A stretch of DNA of 55,886 nt from Nevskiaceae bacterium. Its GTDB lineage: Bacteria; Pseudomonadota; Gammaproteobacteria; Steroidobacterales; Steroidobacteraceae. The notes beneath the pieces are model-generated. The model saw only the letters and a program-made list of their open reading frames with translations. It had not been told where the DNA came from and ran no database searches. A program made the position numbers and the translations under genes. Shown piece by piece: positions 1 to 8,165 of this stretch (the first letter of the stretch is position 1; each line of letters starts with the position of its first letter). Location: NCBI GenBank assembly GCA_018883185.1, contig VEQP01000019.1:1-55886 (forward strand). Direction: 5' to 3'.

Positions 1-2
1 AC

Positions 3-164
<162 letters not shown>

Positions 165-186
165 GGATCCCTCGTCGGACGAGCGA

Positions 187-216
187 AAGGCCCCGGGCGA
201 CCGGGGCCTTTTTTTT
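187..216 (+). terminator. Rho-independent terminator of the pyrophosphatase gene
   Basis: A perfect 10-bp stem (AAGGCCCCGG / CCGGGGCCTT) with a GCGA loop runs directly into a T tract. It lies 22 bases after the pyrophosphatase stop codon and separates it from the next gene on the same strand. Confidence 0.93.
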
Positions 217-254
217 GGCTATTCTCCCGGTGAGGCATCGCAAGAGGATCGGCC

Positions 255-1676
255 ATGCAACTTCACGACGCGTACAACGAGTGCCTGCGACGACTACGGG
301 GCGCGAGTCGCCAGTTGCAAATCGGTGCCGCGGATGAGGATCTCGCGCGGATCAGTGAACTCGTGGTGCAACCGCTGACGGGCCAGTGGCGCCAATTCCA
401 CACCATCGAACACATCTTCGAAGTGGGCGGCGATGACGACCCTCTCGAGATGGTCGCGGCGCTGTTTCATGACGTGGTCTACATCCAAGTCGACCTCAGC
501 ATCAATTTCAACCTGGCGCGCTACATCACCCCGTTCGTGCGCGAGCTCAAGCCCGTGCGCGAGGGCGTGGCCGAAGGGCTGATCGTTCGCGACCGCAAGG
601 ACCTCGGCAGCGATCGCATGTTCGATCTGGTATCGACAATCTTCGGCATCGCCCCGGGCGATCGCCTAGAGCCGCAGGCGGGACAAAATGAGTTCCTGAG
701 TGCGCTCGTCGCAGCCAAGGTTCTCGAGGGCGTGTTTCCGGCAGGCGCGATCGCCCAGATCGTGGCCTGCGTCGAAGCGACGATACCGTTTCGCCCTGCG
801 CCCCCGGCGGGTGCGGAAAGTTGCAGCGTGCTGCTGTATCAGCGGCTTTGCGCCGCCAACGAATCTTTGGCGCTGGGTCTCGATGCGGCGACCTTGCTCA
901 CCGCGACGCACCGTGCGGTACGGCTCGCTAATCGCGATGTCGAAGGCTTTGCCGCCAGCAATCCGGGCGAGTTCCTCGACAACACCTGGAACCTGCTGCC
1001 CGAAACCAACCACGCGCTGCTGACCAGCACGGCCTACACCGTGCGCGATTACCGTCTCTCGCTACAACGCATGCGCGGGTTCTTGCACAGACTCGATGCG
1101 GCCGCGGTGTTCCGCCGCTTTGCCGACGAGCCCGCCGAGGCCGTGCATCGCGAGCGGGTCGCGCGAGTGACGCAGAACCTCTCGATCGCCTCACGCTATC
1201 TCGGCGCCAAACTCGTCACCATCGCTTTTCTCGAAACGCTGTCGATGCGTATCGGTCCGGACATGCCGCTGTCGATGATCATGGGTGCCTTGCCGCGCCC
1301 AGATGCCCCGCCCGGGCCAACGCTCGAAGGTTTCTTGCCTCCAAGCGGAAGCCCACCAGCCGGCCTCTCGGCCATTGACTCCACCGTAATGCGCCTGCTC
1401 GAGTTCGGTCGCGAGTCAGACCGCAGCTACGATCTGAAGCATTCACCGCTCGCAGCCTTCTTCGCACTGGAGTTGGGGCTTGGCCCGATGCTCGAGCTAC
1501 TCGAACCTGCCGGGGCCTTGTTCGCCTGTCTCGACTCGAGTGATGACATCGACACAAAACGCGAACGGTGCGAAGCGTTTCTTGCGCTCTTTCCCGAGCC
1601 CGTCGCTGAAACGGTCGTGGCTTGCGCCCTGCAAGTGCTGCTGGAGCGCAGCCTCGCCCTACAGGCGAAGAACTAA
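255..1676 (+). CDS. HD-domain-like protein, function unknown
   Basis: A 473-residue soluble protein whose N-terminal part resembles the HD metal-dependent phosphohydrolase superfamily. His49 and His53 (FHTIEH) are followed by His72-Asp73 (ALFHDVVY), the usual spacing for a metal-binding HD core. The remaining 350 residues are mostly helical-looking and match no family I recognise. No signal peptide or membrane segment is visible. The ATG is preceded by AGAGGA at a good distance. The gene stands alone between the upstream terminator and a convergent neighbour 10 bases away. HD assignment is by motif only; substrate and activity cannot be inferred. Confidence 0.75.
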   Translation: MQLHDAYNECLRRLRGASRQLQIGAADEDLARISELVVQPLTGQWRQFHTIEHIFEVGGDDDPLEMVAALFHDVVYIQVDLSINFNLARYITPFVRELKPVREGVAEGLIVRDRKDLGSDRMFDLVSTIFGIAPGDRLEPQAGQNEFLSALVAAKVLEGVFPAGAIAQIVACVEATIPFRPAPPAGAESCSVLLYQRLCAANESLALGLDAATLLTATHRAVRLANRDVEGFAASNPGEFLDNTWNLLPETNHALLTSTAYTVRDYRLSLQRMRGFLHRLDAAAVFRRFADEPAEAVHRERVARVTQNLSIASRYLGAKLVTIAFLETLSMRIGPDMPLSMIMGALPRPDAPPGPTLEGFLPPSGSPPAGLSAIDSTVMRLLEFGRESDRSYDLKHSPLAAFFALELGLGPMLELLEPAGALFACLDSSDDIDTKRERCEAFLALFPEPVAETVVACALQVLLERSLALQAKN

Positions 1677-1686
1677 GCCACACCCG

Positions 1687-2130
1687 CTAGAAAATCCGAC
1701 CCGGTTGACCGATCTGGCTGCGGTACGCCCCCGGCGGCTCTTTAGGTTCGTCGGGGCTGCGCGGACGCAGCACTTCATTGGGATCGGGGGCGAGCAACCG
1801 CCAAGCCTGCGTGGGATTCTTGGCACCCCACCACAACCCGCCCAAACCCTTGGGCAGAATCCGTTGCTCAGGGATATCCGCGGGCAAGGGGCGGCTGCGG
1901 ATAATGATCTCATCGAGATCACTCGGCAGCGCAGTGGCAAGATCCGCAGGATCGACGAAACGGCGCAAATCCCCTAGGCGCAGGTCGAGTTTGGCCGCGG
2001 GTTTGGCAGCCGGCTCGGCATCCTGGTCCGCCGCGGTTGCAGTACCAGCGAAGATTGCAGCACCTGACAACCAACACGTCGCCACAAAGCAAGCGCTTGC
2101 ATTGGCCGTGGCGGCCGCTACATTGGCCAT
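1687..2130 (-). CDS. Small exported proline-rich protein, unknown family
   Basis: A 147-residue protein with an N-terminal hydrophobic segment ending in a cleavage-like Ala-rich stretch (GTATAA), so probably periplasmic. The mature part is acidic and proline-rich, with a WWGAK motif near the middle. I do not recognise the family. I chose the ATG at 2130 because GGAAGA sits a few bases upstream; an in-frame ATG at 2142 adds four residues. A longer upstream extension would run antisense through the M16 signal peptide and is unlikely. The start codon is only 28 bases from that of the divergent M16 gene, so the two genes must share control sequence or carry promoters inside each other. Confidence 0.6.
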   Translation of the reverse strand: MANVAAATANASACFVATCWLSGAAIFAGTATAADQDAEPAAKPAAKLDLRLGDLRRFVDPADLATALPSDLDEIIIRSRPLPADIPEQRILPKGLGGLWWGAKNPTQAWRLLAPDPNEVLRPRSPDEPKEPPGAYRSQIGQPGRIF

Positions 2131-2158
2131 CCCGTCTTCCATTGCCGGAGTCCGTCTC

Positions 2159-4936
2159 GTGACCACCCTGACCTCCCGCTTGGGCGCACTGCTGTTCGCC
2201 CTCGTTGTCGGTTTCGCCCCACTGCACGCTGCCACTGCAGCGACTGCAGCCGCTGCAGCCGCTGCAGCCAAGTCTCCCAAACTTCCAGCCCCCGAGAAAG
2301 TCACCTCGGTCGAGGGCATCACGGAATACAGACTCGCCAACGGCATGAAGGTTCTGCTGTTTCCGGATCCGTCAAAGTCGACCATCACGGTGAACGTCAC
2401 CTACCTCGTCGGCTCGCGTCACGAGGGGTACGGCGAGAGCGGCATGGCGCATCTGCTCGAGCACATGGTCTTCAAGGGCACGCCGCGCTTCCCGAACATC
2501 CCGCAGGAACTCACGGCCCGCGGCGCGCGGCCGAATGGCACGACCTGGTACGACCGCACTAACTATTTCGAAACCTTCGCGGCCACCGACGACAACCTGC
2601 GCTGGGCGCTCGATCTCGAAAGTGACCGGATGATCAATTCGTTCATCAAGGAAGAGGACCTGCGCAGCGAGTTCTCGGTGGTGCGCAACGAATTCGAGTC
2701 GGGCGAGAACGACCCGAGCGGCGTGCTGCTCGAGCGCGTGATGTCGACCGCCTACCTCTGGCACAACTACGGTAAGTCGACCATCGGTTCGCGTGAGGAC
2801 ATCGAGCGCGTGCCCATAGAGAACCTGCGCGCCTTTTACAAAAAGTACTACCAACCCGACAACGCGGTACTGACGGTTGCCGGAAAAATCGACGAAGCCA
2901 AAACCATAGGCTGGGTTAACGAATTCTTTGGCAAGATCACCCGCCCGAGCCGCATCTTGCAGCCGACCTACACGGTGGAACCGGTGCAGGATGGCGAGCG
3001 GCACGTGGTACTGCGCCGGGTCGGCGATGTGCAGGTGACCGCAGCCGGGTATCACATCCCGCCGGGCGGGCACCCTGATTTCGCCGCAGTGCAAGTACTG
3101 GCGGACGTACTCACCAACGAACCCTCGGGCCGTCTCTATAAAGCCCTCGTGGAAACCGGCAAGGCCAGCAGCGTCGGTGGCTTCGCCTTCAGCCTGAAGG
3201 ACCCGGGCTACATGTACTTCGCGGCCGAAGTGCTCAAAGACAAGCCGGTCGCCGATGCGACGCAGACCATGCTCACCGTACTCGATGGCATGAAGGCACA
3301 GCCCGTCACCGATGAGGAAGTACAGCGAGCACGGAACAAGTTCCTTAAATTCTTTGAGCAAACTTATAACAACAGCGATCGAGTGGGTCTCGGGCTCTCC
3401 GAGTACATCGCCAAGGGCGACTGGCGTCTGTGGTTCCTCTCGCGCGACCAGATGGAGAAAGTCACCGCCGCCGAGGTCAACCGCGTCGCTGCGGCCTATC
3501 TGAAGCCGGCCAATCGCACCACAGGGTTGTTCGTCCCCGAGGCCACGCCCGATCGGGCGACGGTGCCGCAGCCGCCGGATCCGGCGGTGATCCTCAAAGA
3601 TTACAAGGGCAAGCAAGCGCTGAAGCAGGCCGAGGTGTTCGACCCCTCGCCAGCGAACATTGTCTCGCGCACCCGCTCGGAGACCTTCCCGGGCGGCGCG
3701 GAGTACAGCTTCCTGCCCAAATCCACTCGCGGTGGCTCGGTCAACGCCACGCTCACCTTGCGCGTCGGCAGTCTCGCCTCGCTCGAGGGCAAGGCGACCG
3801 TGGCCGAGCTCACGGCAGCGATGCTGCGCCGCGGCACCAAGAGCCGTACGCTGCAGCAAATCAACGACGAACTCGACAAGCTGAAGTCGTCGGTAGGCAT
3901 TGGCGGCGGTGGGCAGACCGTCACCGTCAACGTCACCTCCACCCGCGAGAATCTGGTGGCAGCACTCGAGGTGGTTGGGGATGTTCTGCGTAACCCGGTC
4001 TTTCCGGACGCGGAGTTCGGCAAGTTGCGCGACGAGGTACTCGCAGGCATCGAGCAGCAGCGCAGCGATCCGCAGGCGATCGCCAGCCTTGAAGCGAATC
4101 GACTCAGCTCGCCCTTCCCGGCCAACGACTTCCGTCGCACGCTGAGCTTTGACGAGCAGGTGGCCGCCACCAAGGCCGTGAGCACGACAGAACTGCGCAA
4201 CTTCCACGCCAACTACTACGGCGCCGCTCGCGCAACCGCCGCCGTGGTGGGCGATTTCGACGAGACGACGGTGCGTGCCGCCTTGGGCGCCATTCTCGCC
4301 GGCTGGCAAGCGAAAGTGCCGTACGAGCGGGCCATATCACCGTTCTTCGATGTGCCGGCTGTGACGCGCAAGATCAACACGCCGGACAAGGCCAATGCCT
4401 TCATGGTTGCGGGTGTGAATCTGCTGCTACGCGATGATGATGCCGACTACCCGGCACTCGTCATCGCCAATTACATGCTGGGCGGCGGATTCCTCAACTC
4501 GCGTCTGGCCGTGCGCATCCGCCAAAAGGAGGGCATCAGCTACGGTGTCGCCTCCTTCCTCACGGCTGATCCGCTCGACAAAGATGGCAACTTCGGCACC
4601 TTCGCCATCTACAACCCGCAGAACTCGTCGCGGCTGATCGCCGCATACAAGGAAGAGCTCGCGAAGATGCTAACCGAGGGCTTCACGGAAGCGGAACTCA
4701 AGGACGCCAAGAGCGGCTGGTTGCAGGGCCGTAACGTCAGTCGGTCGCAGGATCGGGAACTCGTTGGACGGTTGTCCTCGTATCTCTTCCTCGATCGCAC
4801 GCTGGAGTGGGATGCGAACTTCGAAAAGCGTCTGGCTGCACTCAGCGTCGGCGATGTGAATGCGGCGATCAAGCGCTGGATCAAGCCCGAGAACCTGTCG
4901 ATCATCGAAGCCGGCGACTTCGATAAGAAGCCATGA
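2159..4936 (+). CDS. Periplasmic M16-family zinc metallopeptidase (pitrilysin-like, two domains)
   Basis: A 925-residue exported protease. The N-terminus is a signal peptide followed by an alanine-rich linker encoded by repeated CTGCAG units. The first M16 domain carries the inverted zinc motif HLLEH (His98, Glu101, His102) and a downstream NEFESGEND segment with the third ligand. The second M16 domain (about residue 500 on) lacks HxxEH, as is usual for the inactive half. The start is a GTG at 2159 with GGAG eight bases upstream. An open frame continues further upstream but is antisense to the small exported gene and carries no signal peptide there. The stop overlaps the frmA start as ATGA, an odd pairing of a periplasmic protease with a cytosolic detoxification enzyme. 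Confidence 0.93.
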   Translation: MTTLTSRLGALLFALVVGFAPLHAATAATAAAAAAAAKSPKLPAPEKVTSVEGITEYRLANGMKVLLFPDPSKSTITVNVTYLVGSRHEGYGESGMAHLLEHMVFKGTPRFPNIPQELTARGARPNGTTWYDRTNYFETFAATDDNLRWALDLESDRMINSFIKEEDLRSEFSVVRNEFESGENDPSGVLLERVMSTAYLWHNYGKSTIGSREDIERVPIENLRAFYKKYYQPDNAVLTVAGKIDEAKTIGWVNEFFGKITRPSRILQPTYTVEPVQDGERHVVLRRVGDVQVTAAGYHIPPGGHPDFAAVQVLADVLTNEPSGRLYKALVETGKASSVGGFAFSLKDPGYMYFAAEVLKDKPVADATQTMLTVLDGMKAQPVTDEEVQRARNKFLKFFEQTYNNSDRVGLGLSEYIAKGDWRLWFLSRDQMEKVTAAEVNRVAAAYLKPANRTTGLFVPEATPDRATVPQPPDPAVILKDYKGKQALKQAEVFDPSPANIVSRTRSETFPGGAEYSFLPKSTRGGSVNATLTLRVGSLASLEGKATVAELTAAMLRRGTKSRTLQQINDELDKLKSSVGIGGGGQTVTVNVTSTRENLVAALEVVGDVLRNPVFPDAEFGKLRDEVLAGIEQQRSDPQAIASLEANRLSSPFPANDFRRTLSFDEQVAATKAVSTTELRNFHANYYGAARATAAVVGDFDETTVRAALGAILAGWQAKVPYERAISPFFDVPAVTRKINTPDKANAFMVAGVNLLLRDDDADYPALVIANYMLGGGFLNSRLAVRIRQKEGISYGVASFLTADPLDKDGNFGTFAIYNPQNSSRLIAAYKEELAKMLTEGFTEAELKDAKSGWLQGRNVSRSQDRELVGRLSSYLFLDRTLEWDANFEKRLAALSVGDVNAAIKRWIKPENLSIIEAGDFDKKP

Positions 4937-6042
4937 AAGTCCGCGCTGCCATCGCGTATCAGGCCAAGGCGCCACTCGTGATCGATACCATCGATCTCGA
5001 GGGCCCCAAGGACGGAGAAGTGCTGGTAGAGGTCAAGGCCACCGGGATCTGCCACACCGACGAGTACACGCTCTCGGGTGCCGATCCCGAGGGTCAGTTC
5101 CCCGTGATTCTCGGCCACGAGGGTGCCGGCGTAGTCGTCGAGGTAGGCAAAGGCGTGACCTCGCTCAAGAAAGGCGATCACGTCATTCCGCTCTACACAC
5201 CCGAGTGTCGGCAGTGCAAAACCTGCCTCAGTCGCAAGTCGAACCTCTGCACCGCGATCCGTGGCACTCAAGGCAAGGGCGTGATGCCCGATGGCAGCAG
5301 TCGATTTTCCTGTAGCGGCACACCCGTGCTGCACTATATGGGCTGCTCCACGTTCGCCAACTTCACGGTGCTGCCAGAGATTGCACTCGCCAAGATTCGA
5401 CCCGATGCCCCTTTCGAGAAGGTGTGCTACATCGGCTGCGGGGTAACGACCGGTATCGGCGCAGTCATCAACACCGCAAAGGTCGAACCCGGTGCCAACG
5501 TGGTGGTATTCGGTCTCGGCGGCATCGGTCTGAACGTATTGCAGGGTGCACGCCTCGCCGGGGCCGACATGATCGTCGGCGTCGACATCAACCCGGCTCG
5601 CGAAGCCATTGCCCGCAAGTTCGGCATGACGCACTTCGTCAATCCGACCGAACTCAAGGGCGACGTCGTCGCACACATCGTCGAACTCACCAAGGGTGGT
5701 GCCGACTACTCGTTCGAGTGCGTCGGCAACACTACGCTGATGCGTCAAGCGCTCGAATGCTGCCACCGCGGCTGGGGCGTGTCAGTGATCATCGGCGTGG
5801 CGGGTTCGGGACAGGAAATCGCCACGCGCCCCTTCCAGCTCGTCACCGGCCGCACCTGGAAAGGTACGGCCTTTGGCGGCGCTCGCGGTCGCACCGACGT
5901 GCCGCGCATCGTCGACTGGTACATGGACGGCAAGATCAACATCGACGATCTCATCACCCACGTCATGCCGCACGAGCGCATCAACGAGGGTTTCGAGCTC
6001 ATGCGACGCGGCGAGTCGATCCGCACTGTGCTGACCTACTGA
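4933..6042 (+). CDS. frmA: S-(hydroxymethyl)glutathione dehydrogenase (class III alcohol dehydrogenase)
   Basis: This enzyme oxidises S-hydroxymethylglutathione, formed spontaneously from formaldehyde and glutathione, to S-formylglutathione with NAD+. It can also reduce S-nitrosoglutathione. The 369-residue length is typical. Catalytic zinc ligands Cys40, His62 and Cys169 are present, with the structural zinc quartet Cys92, Cys95, Cys98 and Cys106. The Rossmann motif GLGGIG lies at 194-199. The GHEGAG segment is characteristic of zinc alcohol dehydrogenases. Its start overlaps the M16 stop (ATGA), and fghA follows 15 bases later, completing the two-step formaldehyde pathway. No FrmR-type repressor gene is visible nearby. 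Confidence 0.97.
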   Translation: MKVRAAIAYQAKAPLVIDTIDLEGPKDGEVLVEVKATGICHTDEYTLSGADPEGQFPVILGHEGAGVVVEVGKGVTSLKKGDHVIPLYTPECRQCKTCLSRKSNLCTAIRGTQGKGVMPDGSSRFSCSGTPVLHYMGCSTFANFTVLPEIALAKIRPDAPFEKVCYIGCGVTTGIGAVINTAKVEPGANVVVFGLGGIGLNVLQGARLAGADMIVGVDINPAREAIARKFGMTHFVNPTELKGDVVAHIVELTKGGADYSFECVGNTTLMRQALECCHRGWGVSVIIGVAGSGQEIATRPFQLVTGRTWKGTAFGGARGRTDVPRIVDWYMDGKINIDDLITHVMPHERINEGFELMRRGESIRTVLTY

Positions 6043-6057
6043 CGCGGCAGGCGGGCG

Positions 6058-6912
6058 ATGAGCGGTTCGTTGACCACGAGATCCGAGCACGTCTGCTTCG
6101 GTGGCACCCAAGGGTTTTATCAGCACGTGTCGGCGCAATGCGCCGGAGCGATGCGTTTCGCAGTCTTCGTGCCTCCATCCGGGCGCGAGCAGCGACTACC
6201 CGCCGTGTACTGTCTCGCGGGACTGACCTGCACCGAAGAGACCTTCACGACCAAGGCCGGAGCCCAAAGAATCGCCGCGGAGCTCGGCTTGATCCTCGTG
6301 ATGCCGGACACGAGCCCGCGCGAACCCACACTGCCCGGTGATCGCGAACACTGGGACTTCGGTCAGGGCGCGGGTTTCTACCTCGATGCGACCGAGGAGC
6401 CTTGGAGTCGGCACTACCGCATGTTCTCCTGGATCAGCGAGGAGTTGCCCGCGCTCGTCGATACCCACTTCCCCACCGACCCGAACCGACGAGGAATCTG
6501 TGGCCACTCGATGGGCGGGCACGGTGCGCTGGTGAGTGCACTAAAACGCCCCGACGTATTCCGCAGCTGCTCAGCGTTCGCGCCGATTGCCGCACCCTCG
6601 GAGTGCCCGTGGGGACACAAGGCCTTCGGTCACTACTTGGGGGCCGACCATGCGCACTGGGTCGACTACGATGCGAGCGCCCTGATGCGCTCCTCGCCCT
6701 TCCCGCGCGAAATCCTCGTCGATCAAGGACTCGCCGACAGCTTCCTGAGCGAGCAGTTGCGGCCCGAGCGTCTGGAAGCTGCAGCAGCCGAATCGGGCCA
6801 GGCACTGAAGCTGCGTCGCCACGCGGGCTACGATCACGGTTATTACTTCGTCCAGTCTTTCGTGTCGGATCACCTGCAGCATCACGCTCAGCAACTCGCC
6901 GACCTGGGGTGA
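6058..6912 (+). CDS. fghA: S-formylglutathione hydrolase
   Basis: A cytosolic alpha/beta-hydrolase that splits S-formylglutathione into formate and glutathione, the second step after FrmA. The 284-residue protein has the nucleophile elbow GHSMGG (Ser151), with Asp227 and His260 (YDHGYY) completing an esterase-D-type triad. The CLAGLTCTEETF segment is characteristic of the family. It lies 15 bases after frmA on the same strand and is surely co-transcribed. The Shine-Dalgarno is weak (GCAGGCGGG). The operon appears to end here: 114 bases separate it from the next gene. Confidence 0.97.
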   Translation: MSGSLTTRSEHVCFGGTQGFYQHVSAQCAGAMRFAVFVPPSGREQRLPAVYCLAGLTCTEETFTTKAGAQRIAAELGLILVMPDTSPREPTLPGDREHWDFGQGAGFYLDATEEPWSRHYRMFSWISEELPALVDTHFPTDPNRRGICGHSMGGHGALVSALKRPDVFRSCSAFAPIAAPSECPWGHKAFGHYLGADHAHWVDYDASALMRSSPFPREILVDQGLADSFLSEQLRPERLEAAAAESGQALKLRRHAGYDHGYYFVQSFVSDHLQHHAQQLADLG

Positions 6913-6931
6913 CCCGGATAGAGAGACTTGT

Positions 6932-6970
6932 CGCGGCCTCCGCAGCCTTGCCGCGGCCTCCTCAGGCTTG
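6932..6970 (+). repeat. Imperfect tandem repeat upstream of the bufferin gene
   Basis: Two adjacent 20-base units, CGCGGCCTCCGCAGCCTTG at 6932-6950 and CGCGGCCTCCTCAGGCTTG at 6952-6970, differ at two positions. They lie in the 114-base gap between fghA and bufA, about 60 to 95 bases before the bufA start. They could be a duplicated operator or merely slipped duplication; the sequence does not decide. Confidence 0.6.
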
Positions 6971-7026
6971 CAGCGGCTGACGAAAGTCGCGAGGATTCAG
7001 CTCATCCCTTCAACAGGAGTCTCGAC

Positions 7027-7281
7027 ATGAATACCCGAAATACCATGATCATTGCGGCGGTCGGCAGCCTGATCGGCCTCGGCGTCGCCCAGGCGATGGG
7101 ACCGAAAGAAGGCATGGAGAAGTGCCACGGTATCGTCAAAGCAGGCAAGAACGACTGCGGCGCAAACGGCCACGGCTGCGCCGGACAGGCGAAGACCGAC
7201 GGCGACAAGAACGAGTGGATTACGCTGCCGAAGGGCAGCTGTGAGCGCATCGTCGGCGGCAGTTTGACGCCGGGCGGTTGA
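7027..7281 (+). CDS. bufA1: Bufferin-type copper-binding RiPP precursor (DUF2282)
   Basis: An 84-residue precursor of the bufferin family. Bufferins are exported peptides whose cysteines are oxidatively modified by a DUF692 enzyme and which chelate copper in the periplasm. Residues 1-23 form a signal peptide ending in AQA. The mature part carries the family's four cysteines, Cys33, Cys44, Cys51 and Cys72, in the blocks EKCHGIVKAGKNDC, HGCAG and KGSCERI. In studied members the two inner cysteines become thiooxazole-type rings and the outer two form a disulfide. That chemistry is known for the family and inferred here. AGGAG lies seven bases before the ATG. The stop overlaps the bufB start (TGATG). 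Confidence 0.93.
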   Translation: MNTRNTMIIAAVGSLIGLGVAQAMGPKEGMEKCHGIVKAGKNDCGANGHGCAGQAKTDGDKNEWITLPKGSCERIVGGSLTPGG

Positions 7282-8165
7282 TGCCGAAAGGCTGGCAGGC
7301 AGACTCGGCTCCACTGCGAGCCGGTGTCGGCCTGCGCGGCGTGCACCATGCCGAGTGGGACGCGAGACCCGCGTGCGGCTGGCTTGAGGCACACGCCGAG
7401 AATTACTTCGCGGACGGCGGCCCGTTACCTGCGCTACTCGAGTCGCTGCATCGCGATTACCCGCTGTCCCTGCACGGGGTTGGGCTCGGGCTCGGCGGTT
7501 GCGAGCCGCTCGACCGCGATCACCTCGCGCGTCTCGCCGCACTCGTGCATCGCCACCAACCAGAGGTGGTGTCGGAGCATTTGTGCTGGGGACAGGCCGA
7601 GGGCGTGCACTTCAATGATTTGCTGCCATTGCCGTTTACCGAGGAGACGCTCGCGCTCCTTTGCGATCGTATCGATCTGCTGCAGTCGACGCTCGGTCGC
7701 AGCGTGCTGGTCGAACATCTTGCGAGTTATCTGAGCTTCCCGGAATCGACGCTAGACGAAGCGCAATTTCTCAGCGAACTCACCCAGCGTACGGGCTGCG
7801 GTCTGTTGCTCGATCTCAACAACCTGCACGTCAACTCCGTCAACCACGGGCTCGACCCGCAAATTTTCCTGCGTGCCTTGCCGGCCGCCGCGATCGGGGA
7901 GATCCATCTGGCCGGACATACACTCGTGCACCTCGACGGCGAGACGGTCCTGATCGATACGCACGGCAGTGCGGTCGATGAGGCTGTCTGGGCGCTGTAT
8001 CGGGACGCGCTGCGGCTGATCGGACCGCGACCCACATTGATTGAGTGGGATACCGACATCCCCTCGCTCGAGGTACTGCTCGCTGAAGCAGCCCGCGCAG
8101 ACGATGAGCGAGTTCGTGTCGAGTGGAGTACCCCGGGCAGCACCGTGGCGCAGATCGACTCATGA
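7281..8165 (+). CDS. bufB: DUF692 multinuclear non-heme iron oxygenase, bufferin-modifying
   Basis: A 294-residue TIM-barrel enzyme of the MNIO (DUF692) family, which uses an iron cluster and O2 to modify precursor-peptide cysteines. Family blocks are clear: WLEAHAENYF, LSLHGVGLGLG, VSEHLCW, HFNDLLPLPFT, LLLDLNNLHVNSVNHG, EIHLAGH, LIDTHG and LIEWDTD. These supply the expected His, Asp, Glu and Asn iron ligands. One variation stands out: the block usually written VENPSSYL reads VEHLASYL (Glu145-His146). The ATG at 7281 overlaps the bufA stop; an in-frame TTG sits immediately before it. The stop overlaps the bufC start (ATGA), so all three genes are translationally coupled. Confidence 0.95.
   Translation: MPKGWQADSAPLRAGVGLRGVHHAEWDARPACGWLEAHAENYFADGGPLPALLESLHRDYPLSLHGVGLGLGGCEPLDRDHLARLAALVHRHQPEVVSEHLCWGQAEGVHFNDLLPLPFTEETLALLCDRIDLLQSTLGRSVLVEHLASYLSFPESTLDEAQFLSELTQRTGCGLLLDLNNLHVNSVNHGLDPQIFLRALPAAAIGEIHLAGHTLVHLDGETVLIDTHGSAVDEAVWALYRDALRLIGPRPTLIEWDTDIPSLEVLLAEAARADDERVRVEWSTPGSTVAQIDS

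Noticed and set aside
1778..2158. Plus-strand extension upstream of the M16 peptidase GTG
   Set aside because: It runs antisense to the small exported gene and would bury the M16 signal peptide inside the protein.
2234..2269. Repeated CTGCAG units near the M16 start
   Set aside because: They encode an in-frame alanine-rich linker after the signal peptide and are explained by coding low complexity.
2131..2400. Longer minus-strand frame extending the small exported protein to 237 residues
   Set aside because: The extension is antisense to the M16 signal peptide and poly-Ala linker, is low-complexity, and hides the obvious signal peptide of the short form.
2372..4309. 645-codon minus-strand open frame within the M16 gene
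   Set aside because: It is a mirror of a GC-rich coding region, with no recognisable domain, and the M16 protein on the other strand is beyond doubt.
4609..5766. 385-codon minus-strand frame across the M16/frmA junction
   Set aside because: It lies antisense to conserved FrmA residues and shows no family features.
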